Source: RGIG7213 sp045652135 (lineage in GTDB: Bacteria; Bacillota; Clostridia; Oscillospirales; CAG-272). From it: 44,420 bases of DNA. A model generated the notes under the pieces. That model made no database searches. It was not told the origin of the DNA and saw only the letters and a program-made list of their open reading frames with translations. Of the stretch, positions 17,043 to 26,000 are shown in pieces; the first letter of the stretch is position 1, and each line of letters opens with the position of its first letter. The stretch is from the NCBI GenBank assembly GCA_045652135.1, contig JAZRTS010000089.1, positions 1 to 44,420 on the forward strand, read 5' to 3'. A program made the position numbers and the translations under genes.

Positions 17043-18202
17043 GCCTTTCTGTCATACAGATCCATTGTCAGATCTCTTGCATCTTTATCACATGAAAGAA
17101 TATCATCAAGTGTGGGGATTTCGATGTTTTTGTAATTCATAACTACTGCGCTGACGAGCTTCGGAATGTCTGTAAATCTTATCTTTTCCTCAAGGAAAAG
17201 CCCTGCGGCGATTTCATTTGATGCGTTGTATACACAAGGTATAACACCGCCCTTTTGCGCAGCATATTCAGCAAGCGGGAGCATCGTGAATACATCTTTG
17301 TCGGGCTTTGCGAATGTAAGCGAGGAAAGAGACGTAAAATCTATCGGTTTAACGACGCCGTCTATTCTGTCCGGATATGTCAACGCATATTTTGCGGGAT
17401 ACCGCATATCGGGAACACCGAGCTGTGCGATGACGCTGTTATCTTTATATTCCACCATCGAGTGAATTATGCTTTGACGGTGGATTATTACTTCAATTTC
17501 GTCAAGGCTTACGTCAAACAGCTTCATTGCCTCGATTATTTCAAGTCCTTTATTTGCAAGACTCGCAGAATCAACTGTTATCTTTTTTCCCATATTCCAT
17601 GTGGGATGGGCAAGCGCATCGGCAAGTGTAACGCTTTCAAGCTGTTCTTTTGTGTAACCGAAAAAAGGGCCTCCTGAGGCTGTAAGAAGTATACGTTTAA
17701 TTTCCTTCTTTTCGCCGTTATTAAGGCATTGATGGATCGCGCAGTGTTCACTGTCAACGGGCAGTATTCTGCCGCCATGTTTTTTCGCTGTTTGGTTTAC
17801 AATATCACCTGCGCAAACCATACTTTCTTTGTTTGCAAGCGCAAGTGTTTTACCTGCTCTCAATGCGTAAAGTGTCGGGAGCAAGCCATTTTTTCCGGAT
17901 ATCGAATTAAAAACAATATCGCAACTTGTGTCAGCTGCGATATTGCAAACACTTTCATACCCGGAAACTATTTTACAGTTTGTGTCAGCGACGGAAAGTT
18001 TTAATGATTTTGCCGCGTCTTCGTTTGCAACAGCACATACGTCGGGTGAAAATTTTCTTATTTGTTTTTCAAGCAGAGATATGTTTCCGAACGCCGCCAG
18101 TGCCTTTACTCTGACACCGAAATGATCTGCCACCTCTGCCGTCTGTGTTCCGACAGATCCGGTAGACCCAAGTATTACAATGCTTTTTTCGTTTATATTC
18201 AT
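17036..18202 (-). CDS. dxr: 1-deoxy-D-xylulose 5-phosphate reductoisomerase
   Basis: Dxr makes 2-C-methyl-D-erythritol 4-phosphate, the committed step of the MEP pathway, using NADPH and a divalent metal. The N-terminal ILGSTGSVGTQT is the NADPH-binding turn. Further on are ALANKESMVCAG, LPVDSEHCAI (metal-binding acidic residues), LTASGGPF, NMGKKITVDSASLANKGLE and the C-terminal VYNASNEIAAG. An ATG at 18202 overlaps the cdsA stop as ATGA, the same coupling seen at two other junctions here, and gives 388 aa with the usual short N-terminus. An in-frame ATG seven codons upstream (18223) is possible but would overlap cdsA by 25 bp. Confidence 0.97.
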   Translation of the reverse strand: MNINEKSIVILGSTGSVGTQTAEVADHFGVRVKALAAFGNISLLEKQIRKFSPDVCAVANEDAAKSLKLSVADTNCKIVSGYESVCNIAADTSCDIVFNSISGKNGLLPTLYALRAGKTLALANKESMVCAGDIVNQTAKKHGGRILPVDSEHCAIHQCLNNGEKKEIKRILLTASGGPFFGYTKEQLESVTLADALAHPTWNMGKKITVDSASLANKGLEIIEAMKLFDVSLDEIEVIIHRQSIIHSMVEYKDNSVIAQLGVPDMRYPAKYALTYPDRIDGVVKPIDFTSLSSLTFAKPDKDVFTMLPLAEYAAQKGGVIPCVYNASNEIAAGLFLEEKIRFTDIPKLVSAVVMNYKNIEIPTLDDILSCDKDARDLTMDLYDRKAW

Positions 18203-19023
18203 ATCAAACTTATTACTCCGCATACTATGCTCAAAAACAGTGAAACAGCGATTATACTGTCAAATCTGTCAAGTATGCCGCCGTGTCCCGGCAGAAGCTT
18301 TCCGAAATCTTTTATTCCGAATTTTCTCTTAACGAGCGACATAAGAAGGTCGCCAATCTGTGATACAACTGATGTAAAAGGTGCCATAACAATCAAGAAT
18401 ATGTACTGTGCTGCAGTAAGATCCAAAAACAGTAAACTGTAGACCACAAAGCAAATAACATTTCCGACTGTTCCGCCAATAGCACCTTCAACTGTTTTTT
18501 TAGGTGATACATCAGGTATGAGCTTATGCTTACCGAAAAGCATACCTGTAAAATACGCAAATATGTCAGTTGACCAAGCGGCAACAAATATAAGCGGATA
18601 AAATACAGCACCGTCGTTCATATCTCTTATGAAAATGATAGAAGACAGTCCGCATACGGCATATACACACATCAGTGATGAAAACGATGATTTTATTATA
18701 TCAATTTTGCCTTTTGAAAATATAGACAAAGCAAATGATATAAAAATATAGATAAGAACCGTACAGACACAAAGCTTTACGCTGTCGATCGATAAATTGA
18801 ATAGCTTTTCCGTTCTCATTGCAAAAGGAATTATGAATGCCATTATGAAAGTGGGAACGGCAACCGCTTTATTATTCAACTCTCCTGTACATTTTAAAAA
18901 CTCATACACCGCAATAACGGAAAGAGCTGCCATGAATATATTGAATATCACCGTATCTGAATAGATAAGTATCGGTAATATCAATACAAGTCCGATAATT
19001 GCAGTAATTATTCGTGTACGCAA
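18199..19023 (-). CDS. cdsA: phosphatidate cytidylyltransferase
   Basis: CdsA (274 aa) makes CDP-diacylglycerol from phosphatidic acid and CTP, the precursor of phosphatidylglycerol and cardiolipin. It is strongly hydrophobic, with about seven to eight membrane helices. Near the C-terminus it has the family signature DFGKLLPGHGGILDRFDS, including the catalytic Asp residues; SPKKTVEGAIGG lies upstream. The start is a TTG at 19023: GGAGAA precedes it with ideal spacing, no ATG lies nearby, and the predicted N-terminus MRTRIITAIIG is typical. The gene follows uppS by 15 bp and overlaps dxr. Cardiolipin synthase at 28455 in the same window acts further down this lipid pathway. Confidence 0.96.
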   Translation of the reverse strand: MRTRIITAIIGLVLILPILIYSDTVIFNIFMAALSVIAVYEFLKCTGELNNKAVAVPTFIMAFIIPFAMRTEKLFNLSIDSVKLCVCTVLIYIFISFALSIFSKGKIDIIKSSFSSLMCVYAVCGLSSIIFIRDMNDGAVFYPLIFVAAWSTDIFAYFTGMLFGKHKLIPDVSPKKTVEGAIGGTVGNVICFVVYSLLFLDLTAAQYIFLIVMAPFTSVVSQIGDLLMSLVKRKFGIKDFGKLLPGHGGILDRFDSIIAVSLFLSIVCGVISLI

Positions 19024-19038
19024 AAGAAATTCTCCTAA

Positions 19039-19728
19039 TTAAACTCCGCCAAAGCGGCGGTTTCTGTTATTGAATGCTTCAACAGCTTTATCAACATCCT
19101 TCGGTGAAAGATCGGGCCACAGAACGTCTGTAAAATAAAGTTCTGAATAAGCGCTCTGCCACATCAAAAAGTTAGATATTCTGTATTCTCCGCCGGTTCT
19201 TACGATAAGATCGGGCATAGGAGAATCTTTTGTATAAAGTCTTGCGGTAATATCATCTTCCGTGATGTTTGTGATTCCCTCTTTTATACATTCGTTTACG
19301 GCATGCACGATCTCGTCGCGTCCTCCGTAATTAATACCGATGTTCAGGATATATTTATTGCTTTTTGAATCAGCCTCTGTTTTTTCCATCCTCTCGCGAA
19401 GCTCAGGCGGAAAAGCGCTTTTATCACCGAGAAAAATTATTCTGATGTTTTTCTCCATCATTTCCCTTATAGCAAAATCAAGATATTGATTGAACAAAGT
19501 CATAATGGATTTAACTTCACGTTCGGGTCTTTTCCAGTTTTCCGTCGAAAAGGCATAAACGGTAACGGCCTCAACTTCAAGCTCTCGGCAGTACTCAACA
19601 ATTTTCCTAAACGTTTCAGCACCGACCTTGTGTCCGTATTCGCGAGGCATCAAGCGTTTTTTTGCCCACCTACCGTTACCGTCCATGATAAAAGCAATAT
19701 GTTTGAGTTGTTTTGCTTTATCAGCCAT
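19039..19728 (-). CDS. uppS: isoprenyl (undecaprenyl) diphosphate synthase
   Basis: UppS (229 aa) elongates farnesyl diphosphate with isopentenyl diphosphate in cis to undecaprenyl diphosphate, the carrier for peptidoglycan precursors. The N-terminus HIAFIMDGNGRWAKKR holds the catalytic Asp and the pyrophosphate-binding Gly-Asn-Gly-Arg. AFSTENWKRP and the C-terminal DLIVRTGGEYRISNFLMWQSAYSEL segment are family hallmarks. Its ATG overlaps the frr stop by one base (TGATG). Length is slightly below the usual 240-250 aa, but no motif is missing. It is cytoplasmic or membrane-peripheral. Confidence 0.97.
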   Translation of the reverse strand: MADKAKQLKHIAFIMDGNGRWAKKRLMPREYGHKVGAETFRKIVEYCRELEVEAVTVYAFSTENWKRPEREVKSIMTLFNQYLDFAIREMMEKNIRIIFLGDKSAFPPELRERMEKTEADSKSNKYILNIGINYGGRDEIVHAVNECIKEGITNITEDDITARLYTKDSPMPDLIVRTGGEYRISNFLMWQSAYSELYFTDVLWPDLSPKDVDKAVEAFNNRNRRFGGV

Positions 19729-20282
19729 CAGATCTCCATAATTTCCTTGGATTTAGCGTTTGTGATAGCATCGATCTCTTTGATGTATTTATCTGTGAGG
19801 TCCTGAATAGCCTTGTCAGACTGCTTGAGTTCGTCTTCTGTCATCTCGTTGTTTTTCTTCATCGCTTTGCTCTTATCGTTTGCGTCGCGGCGGATGTTAC
19901 GGATAGCGACCTTTGCATCTTCACCCATCTTTGCAACCTGCTTTGTAAGAGACTTTCTGGATTCCTCTGTAAGTGCGGGGAAAACAAGGCGGATGCACTT
20001 ACCGTCATTCTGAGGGTTGATACCGATATCAGCTACCTGAATAGCCTTTTCGATATTCTTGAGCGTGGAAGCATCCCAAGGAGAGATAGTGATAGTTCTT
20101 GCGTCTATGCACTTTACTTCTGCCATAGACTGGATCTGTGTAGGGGATCCGTAGTAATCAACTGTAACTTTATCAAGAACAGCAGGTGTTGCTCTGCCTG
20201 CTCTTACAGTTGTAAGCTCATAATTATAAGCTGCGAGAGATTTTTTCATTCTTTCTTCGTATTCTTTTACTTCAAGTTTCAT
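19728..20282 (-). CDS. frr: ribosome recycling factor
   Basis: RRF (184 aa, standard length 185) works with EF-G to split post-termination ribosomes. The N-terminus reads MKLEVKEYEERMKKSLAAYNYELTTVRAGRATPAVLDKV, the long first helix and the invariant RAGRA-P motif. YYGSPTQI and SPWDASTLKNIEKAIQ follow, and the tail has the KAIQDLTDKYIKEID helix. The position between pyrH and uppS is the usual Bacillota order. GGAGAATTTAAA precedes the ATG, 16 bp after pyrH. Confidence 0.98.
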   Translation of the reverse strand: MKLEVKEYEERMKKSLAAYNYELTTVRAGRATPAVLDKVTVDYYGSPTQIQSMAEVKCIDARTITISPWDASTLKNIEKAIQVADIGINPQNDGKCIRLVFPALTEESRKSLTKQVAKMGEDAKVAIRNIRRDANDKSKAMKKNNEMTEDELKQSDKAIQDLTDKYIKEIDAITNAKSKEIMEI

Positions 20283-20298
20283 TTTAAATTCTCCTTAA

Positions 20299-21024
20299 TC
20301 AGTTGTTTATTATAGTGCCTATGGCTTCTCCACAAGCAGCTTTTATTATATTCTGTGGATCATCAAGCGCGAAAAGCAGTATAGGAAGATCATTTTCCAT
20401 CGCAAGACAAGTAGATGCTGGGTCAGTTGCTTTGAGATTCTTTTCAAGAACCTCGGCAAACGTAAGCTTGTCATATTTCTTTGCAGTTTTATCAATTCTC
20501 GGATCGGCTGTATATATACCGTCGATATTCTTCGCCAAAAAGGCAATATCAGCTTTTATTTCAAGTGCGCGGAGTATTGCGCCTGTATCCGTTGTAAAGA
20601 ACGGATTTCCGGTGCCGCCGCCTAAAATAACAGCAGAACCGCTTTCAAGAGCCGCTATTGCATCACGTGATGTAAATAACTTTGCGAGCTTATTCATTTC
20701 AAATGCCGACATAACAACAGAGTTAACACCCGCTTTTTTCAGCGACTGCTCAAATGCTATACAATTCATCATTGTAGCAAGCATTCCCATATCGTCTGCC
20801 CTTGTGCGGTCAAAGCTTACACCGTTTTTAGCACCTCTCCAGATGTTACCGCCTCCAATGAGAACGGCAACCTGTACGCCTGAATCAACAAGCTGTTTTA
20901 CAACACTGCTGATATTGGCAAGTACATCAAAATTTAGTATTCCGTCATTCTCTGCTCCGTTGCCGAGAGCTTCGCCGGATAGCTTGATAAGTATTCTTTT
21001 ATAAACAGGTTTCATAATAGACAC
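20299..21024 (-). CDS. pyrH: UMP kinase
   Basis: PyrH (241 aa) phosphorylates UMP to UDP, feeding RNA, DNA and UDP-sugar synthesis; bacterial enzymes are hexamers activated by GTP. It has the amino-acid-kinase fold: RILIKLSGEALG, VLIGGGNIWRGAK, DRTRADDMGMLATMMN, VILGGGTGNPFFTTDTGA and the late KATDPASTCLA. I chose the GTG at 21024 because AAGGA lies 5 nt ahead of it; the ATG three codons later (21015) would be too far from that site. It follows its own promoter, so it heads the pyrH-polC transcript and is partly separated from rpsB-tsf. Confidence 0.97.
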   Translation of the reverse strand: MSIMKPVYKRILIKLSGEALGNGAENDGILNFDVLANISSVVKQLVDSGVQVAVLIGGGNIWRGAKNGVSFDRTRADDMGMLATMMNCIAFEQSLKKAGVNSVVMSAFEMNKLAKLFTSRDAIAALESGSAVILGGGTGNPFFTTDTGAILRALEIKADIAFLAKNIDGIYTADPRIDKTAKKYDKLTFAEVLEKNLKATDPASTCLAMENDLPILLFALDDPQNIIKAACGEAIGTIINN

Positions 21025-21063
21025 TTTTTTCCTTATAATTTTATTTTATATTCTAACTCAAAG

Positions 21064-21092
21064 ATTTTAACCTGTATTGATAAAATTGTAAA
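21064..21092 (-). promoter_or_regulatory. sigma-A promoter of the pyrH-polC transcript
   Basis: On the minus strand TTTACA at 21092-21087 and TAAAAT at 21069-21064 are 17 bp apart, one mismatch in each hexamer. Predicted start is near 21057, about 33 nt before the pyrH GTG. Lying just beyond the tsf terminator, it makes pyrH and the genes after it transcribable independently of rpsB-tsf. Confidence 0.7.
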
Positions 21093-21109
21093 CAGAATAA
21101 AAAGTGAGC

Positions 21110-21147
21110 AAAAGAAAACACGGCATATACATAACGCATATGCCGTG
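21110..21147 (-). terminator. intrinsic terminator of rpsB-tsf
   Basis: CACGGCATAT at 21119-21128 pairs with ATATGCCGTG at 21138-21147, a 10-bp perfect stem with a 9-nt loop. On the minus strand it is followed by TTTTCTTTT (21118-21110). It lies 14 bases after the tsf stop. Confidence 0.9.
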
Positions 21148-21161
21148 TTGATTTCATAAGA

Positions 21162-22094
21162 TTAACCCTTAACGAGCTTTTCGATTTCAGCTGCGAAGTC
21201 ATCTTCGCGCTTAGCAATACCTTCGCCCTTTTCGTACTTAACGAAAGCAGCAATGGAAAGATCAGCGCCGATTTCCTTTGCAACGGATTCAACGTACTTA
21301 CCTACTGTGAAGGAATCGTCCTTAACGTAAGCCTGGAAAAGCAAGCAGTTATTATCATAGAACTTGCTAAGCTTACCGGCAGCCATTTTGTCAAGAATTG
21401 CTTCAGGCTTGGAAGCGTTCTTGGGATCGTTCTTGATCTGTGTAAGAATGATTTCCTTTTCGTTTTCGATAACGGATTCGGGAACATCTTCCTTAGCAAG
21501 ATATGAAGGAGACATAGCTGCGATCTGAAGTGCAACATTCTTTGCACATTCTGCAACTGCATCTGTCTTAGCAACATCGTCAGCGCAATCCATCTTAACG
21601 ATAACACCTGTAGCGCCCTTGCCGTGGATGTATGTTGTAACGTTGCCTTCAACAACAACGAAACGGCGGATGTTCATATTTTCGCCAATAGTGAAGATCT
21701 TGTCCTTGAGAGAAGCTTCAACTGTGAATTCGGAACCAACCATAGGAAGAGCGAGAAGTTCTTCGATAGTTGCGGGCTTGTTAGCAAGAATTGTCTTTTC
21801 GATGTCCTTAACGAAAGCAACGAATGTTTCGTTCTTAGCAACGAAGTCTGTTTCTGCGTTAACTTCGATCATAACAGCAGTTTTTCCGTCTTCGCTTACC
21901 ATGATATCAACGATACCTTCAGCAGCTATACGGTCTGCCTTCTTTGCAGCAACAGCAAGTCCCTTTTCACGGAGATACTTGATAGCACCTTCAACATCAC
22001 CGTCAGCAGCGTCAAGTGCCTTCTTGCACTCCATCATACCGCAGTTTGTCTTTGCTCTGAGGTCTGCAACGTCTTTAGCTGTAAATTTAGCCAT
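21162..22094 (-). CDS. tsf: translation elongation factor Ts
   Basis: EF-Ts (310 aa) is the guanine-nucleotide exchange factor for EF-Tu. The UBA-like N-terminal domain reads FTAKDVADLRAKTNCGMMECKKALDAADGDVEGAIKYLREKGLA, matching the family almost residue for residue. EVNAETDFVAKNE carries the invariant TDFVA motif that contacts EF-Tu. The C-terminal part ends with GEGIAKREDDFAAEI, the typical 'GEGiek...dFa.EV' tail. The ribosome binding site GGAGGATAATATA is strong. Codon use looks biased toward a restricted set (GCA, AAG, GTT, CTT), consistent with high expression. It follows rpsB by 16 bp and is closed by a terminator. Confidence 0.98.
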   Translation of the reverse strand: MAKFTAKDVADLRAKTNCGMMECKKALDAADGDVEGAIKYLREKGLAVAAKKADRIAAEGIVDIMVSEDGKTAVMIEVNAETDFVAKNETFVAFVKDIEKTILANKPATIEELLALPMVGSEFTVEASLKDKIFTIGENMNIRRFVVVEGNVTTYIHGKGATGVIVKMDCADDVAKTDAVAECAKNVALQIAAMSPSYLAKEDVPESVIENEKEIILTQIKNDPKNASKPEAILDKMAAGKLSKFYDNNCLLFQAYVKDDSFTVGKYVESVAKEIGADLSIAAFVKYEKGEGIAKREDDFAAEIEKLVKG

Positions 22095-22110
22095 TATATT
22101 ATCCTCCGAA

Positions 22111-22857
22111 TTATTCGTTTGTTTCTTCTACTGCTTCAGCAGCTTCTTCAGCGGGAGCTTCAGCTTCGAAAGCTTCGCCCTGCTTACCTTCGATAACAGC
22201 ATCAGCGAGTACCGAGCTTATAAGCTTGATAGCTCTGATAGCATCGTCGTTACCGGGGATGATGTAATCAGCATCATCGGGATCGCAGTTTGTGTCAACG
22301 ATAGCAACAACGGGAATACCGAGGTTCTTAGCTTCTGCAACAGCGTTCTTTTCTTTCTTGGGGTCAACTATGAAAATAGCATCGGGAAGCTCTGTCATTT
22401 CCTTGATACCGCCGTAGTTGCGTTCAAGGTCAGCAATTTCCTTGTTAAGAGCAGCTGCTTCCTTCTTGGGAAGAAGATCAAATGTTCCGTCAGCTCTCAT
22501 CTTTTCGAGGCTGATAAGACGGTTGATGCTCTTCTTGATTGTTTTGAAGTTTGTAAGCATACCGCCGGGCCAACGCTCATTTACAAAGTACATACCGCAT
22601 CTGGATGCTTCTTCCTTGATAGCATCAGCTGCCTGCTTCTTTGTACCTACGAAAAGGATGTTCTTTCCTTCTTCGGAGAGTGAACGTACGTATATATACG
22701 CTTCTTCAAACTTCTTAACGGTCTTCTGCAAGTCGATGATGTAGATACCGTTTCTTTCAGTGAAGATGTACTCAGCCATTTTAGGGTTCCATCTTCTTGT
22801 GTGGTGTCCGAAGTGAACACCTGCTTCAAGCAACTGCTTGATTGTGATAACAGACAT
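22111..22857 (-). CDS. rpsB: 30S ribosomal protein S2
   Basis: S2 (248 aa from this start) binds the small subunit near S1 and the head-body junction. The N-terminus MSVITIKQLLEAGVHFGHHTRRWNPKMAEYIF is diagnostic; FVGTKKQA, NERWPGGMLTNFKTI, LPDAIFIVDPKKE and GIPVVAIVDTNCDPD follow. The tail is a Glu/Ala-rich extension. The frame stays open 51 codons further upstream, but AAGGAGGACATT lies directly before the ATG at 22857 and the family starts there, so the longer version is wrong. The extra upstream sequence is the structured leader. It is cotranscribed with tsf from the promoter at 22975-23003. Confidence 0.98.
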   Translation of the reverse strand: MSVITIKQLLEAGVHFGHHTRRWNPKMAEYIFTERNGIYIIDLQKTVKKFEEAYIYVRSLSEEGKNILFVGTKKQAADAIKEEASRCGMYFVNERWPGGMLTNFKTIKKSINRLISLEKMRADGTFDLLPKKEAAALNKEIADLERNYGGIKEMTELPDAIFIVDPKKEKNAVAEAKNLGIPVVAIVDTNCDPDDADYIIPGNDDAIRAIKLISSVLADAVIEGKQGEAFEAEAPAEEAAEAVEETNE

Positions 22858-22968
22858 AATGTCCTCCTTGGTTTTTTCCTCCATCTCAAAACCCCTGTGC
22901 GAGTACAAAAGCACCACCGGGCACAGCTTATGAGATGTGCGGATTTTTATAGTCGCATTTTCATGCGC
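22858..22968 (-). ncRNA. structured 5' leader of rpsB-tsf, candidate S2 autoregulatory element
   Basis: The about 110-nt transcript leader folds into nested stems. In 5' to 3' order on the minus strand there is first a CGCAT-GAAA-ATGCG tetraloop hairpin. Then CATCTCA (22937-22931) pairs with TGAGATG (22888-22882); inside it CTGTGC (22926-22921) pairs with GCACAG (22900-22895); and an apical GTGC-TTTT-GTAC hairpin sits on top. Internal loops (TAAG/GGGTTT and CCGGTG/TC) separate the stems. The base of the structure ends about 12 nt before AAGGAGG. Ribosomal protein genes in Bacillota are often controlled by such leaders bound by the encoded protein. The pairing is seen; S2 as ligand is inferred. 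Confidence 0.6.
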
Positions 22969-22974
22969 CGAACA

Positions 22975-23003
22975 ATAATAGCACAAAATACATATATTGT
23001 CAA
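22975..23003 (-). promoter_or_regulatory. strong sigma-A promoter of rpsB-tsf
   Basis: TTGACA at 23003-22998 and TATTAT at 22980-22975 on the minus strand are separated by exactly 17 bp. Predicted start is near 22968. It lies in the 196-bp gap between dnaE and rpsB. Confidence 0.85.
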
Positions 23004-23053
23004 CTGACAACGTAGATTTTTTTCAAATGTTTATTAAAAATTAACAATTGTCA

Positions 23054-26000
23054 TCATTTAAAAATGACATTTCCCTCCCCGATAAGCCGTTCGAGCCTGT
23101 CGACAAGAAGCTTTGTTGGGATTATTCTGATATTTGCACGGCTGTATTTTTTGTCTTTTTCAGAATAAATTACAACCTCGTATTCAGCACCGTCGGCTTC
23201 ATAAATCGAAACAAGGCTTACAGCACGTTTGTATATTTCACCCTCAAAATCAGGAAGCTTTACATACATTATTTTCTTCTCTGATTTCGATTCAGGTTTA
23301 TATTCGGTGTTGTCACGGAGCTTGAGTACGGATGATGCAAGAATTTTTGCACCTTCTTCGTCAAAGGTTACTTCTCCGTGAACGACCACAGCCGTATCGG
23401 GCAAAAGATATGCACCCGATGAATTGAGAACCTTCGGAAATATAACGATCTCAATTTCGGAAAATCTGTCTTCAAGCATTATAAATGCCATAAGATCACC
23501 TTTTTTGGTGTTTTTATTTACTCGCCTCCGTATAATTCCACACAAAGCAACACGCTGTTTTTCTGTATATTTTCCGCTATCGTTTTCAAATGATGAGATA
23601 ATGTCAGATATTTCATCCGGCTTTATATCTTTTATATTCTTGCTGAAATTGTCAAGCAGATGTCCTGAAAAATAAAGTCCGGAGGCTTCTTTTTCAAAGT
23701 TCAGTCTGTCTTTTAAAGAAAATTCGGGAATATCGGGATATGAATAGTCTGTAGTTTTAACAGATACAGCATCTGTTATATCAAACATATCCATTTGTCC
23801 TGATATATTCTTCCGTTTAACGTCAAGTTCAGCATCAAGCATTTCTTCGTACACGGCAAGCAATCTGCTTCTGAAAATTCCCATTGAGTCGAATGCACCG
23901 CATTTTATCAGAGATTCTATCTGCTTTTTATTGCTGTCGTATTTCGCCATGCGTCGGATGAAATCGTCAAATCCCGTAAAAGGTGTCCTGCTTCTTTCCG
24001 TAATTATATTATCTACAAAAGCACCGCCTACGTTTTTAACCGCAAAAAGTCCGAAACGTATCATGGCTTTTTTGTCTTTCTTGACGACATTGAAATATTT
24101 TCCGCTTTCGTTTACATCAGGCGGAAGAACATCGATGCCGTTACGCTGGCAATGTGTAATATACCACGATATTTTTGTGAAGTTACCAAGTTCACTCGTA
24201 AGAAGTGACGCCATATATTCCGGGAAATATTTGCATTTGAGGTATGCGGTTCTGTACGTCAGAAAGGCATAAGATGCCGCATGGGATTTATTGAACGCAT
24301 ACTTTGCAAATCCTGCAAGATTGTCAAAAAGCTTGTCGGCTTCTTTTTCATCCACTCCTCGTTCAACGGCGCCTTTTACAAATATTTCACGGTGTTCTTC
24401 CATCTCATCCGCCTTTTTCTTTGACATAAGGCGGCGCACTATATCAGCCTTGCCGTACGTGTAGCCTGCAAGAGTGCGGAAAATTTCCATTACCTGTTCT
24501 TGATACACAACTACACCGTTTGTGATATCAAGAATATTTTCAAGAAGCGGCGTGGGATATGATATTTTTTCGGGATTTGCCCTGTTTTCAAGGTATTTTG
24601 GGATTGAATCCATCGGTCCCGGGCGGTAGAGGGCTATTGCCGCAATTATATCTTCAATACATCTCGGTTTCAGTTGAGTTAAAAGCTTGCGCATACCGGC
24701 GCTTTCAAGTTGAAACAACCCTTCACTGTCGCCCGCAGTTATCATTTTATATACATCGTCACAATCTGCAGGGATCGTATATATGTCAAAATTCGAGTCT
24801 TCTTTTCTTATCTGGTCGACAGTATTGTCGATTATTGTCAGATATTTTATTCCCAAAAGGTCGAATTTTACAAGCCCGAGCTTCGAAACGGCATCCATAT
24901 CATACTGTGTCAAAACAACATCGCCGTTTACTGCAAGCGGTACATATGAATCAACAGTATCCTTTGTAATTACCACACCTGCGGCATGCGTTGATATATT
25001 TCTTGGCATACCCTCGATGCTCATGGCGGTATCAAGTAATTCACGTACCTTTTCATCTGAATTATAAAGCTTTAAAAGTCCTTCGCCTTCAGATGATTCA
25101 AGTGCATCCTTGATCGTGATTTTTAATCTTTGAGGAATTAATCTTGCAACGGTATCGACCTCAGAATAGGACATTCCGAGCGCTCGTCCGCAATCACGCA
25201 CAGCCGCCTTGGCGGCAAGTGTGTTGTACGTAATTATCTGACAAACGTGATCTCTGCCGTATTTTTGTGTCAGATATTCAATCACCAGATGACGTCTGTC
25301 GTCAGCAAAGTCAACGTCAATATCGGGCATGCTTACGCGTTCGGGGTTCAAAAACCTTTCAAACATAAGTCCGTATGTTATCGAGTCAATATCGGTAATT
25401 CCTATAAGATAAGCAACCAGTGAGCCTGCACCCGAACCTCGTCCGGGACCTACTGATATTCCGTTATTTTTAGCATATAAAACGTAATCTGAAACGATGA
25501 GGAAATACTCCGAAAAGCCCATTTGGTCTATCACAGAAAGCTCGTAATCTATTCTTTCGGTGTATTCGTCACCGTTAGGAGTTATAATTCCCTTTTCACA
25601 TTTTTCTTTGTATCCGTTATACGCAAGTGTCTTCAGATATTCACCTGCGGAAAGTCCGTCCGGGGGTGTAAATGTGGGTAGATAAAGTTTTGAAAAATCA
25701 AAATCAAAATTGCATTTTTCTGCAATTTTTTCCGTATTTTCGAGTGCCTCGGGTATACGGAAAAATATTCGCTTCATTTCCTCTTCTGATTTTATATAAA
25801 ATTCATTTGTTTCGAAACCGATAGGTCTGCCGTTTGTTATAACGGTGTTCGTCTGAACACACATAAGAACAGCCTGTGTATCGGCATCGCCGCGCCTGAT
25901 ATAGTGAACGTCATTTGTTGCTACGGTGGGAATTGACAGCTCTTCAGCAAGCTCGCAAAGTGAATATAAAACTTCTTCCTCGTCCTCTGTGTTGTGGTTC

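Noticed and set aside
22858..23010. N-terminal extension of rpsB by 51 codons
   Set aside because: The frame happens to be open, but the ribosome binding site and the conserved S2 N-terminus lie at 22857. The upstream stretch contains the leader structure and overlaps the promoter.
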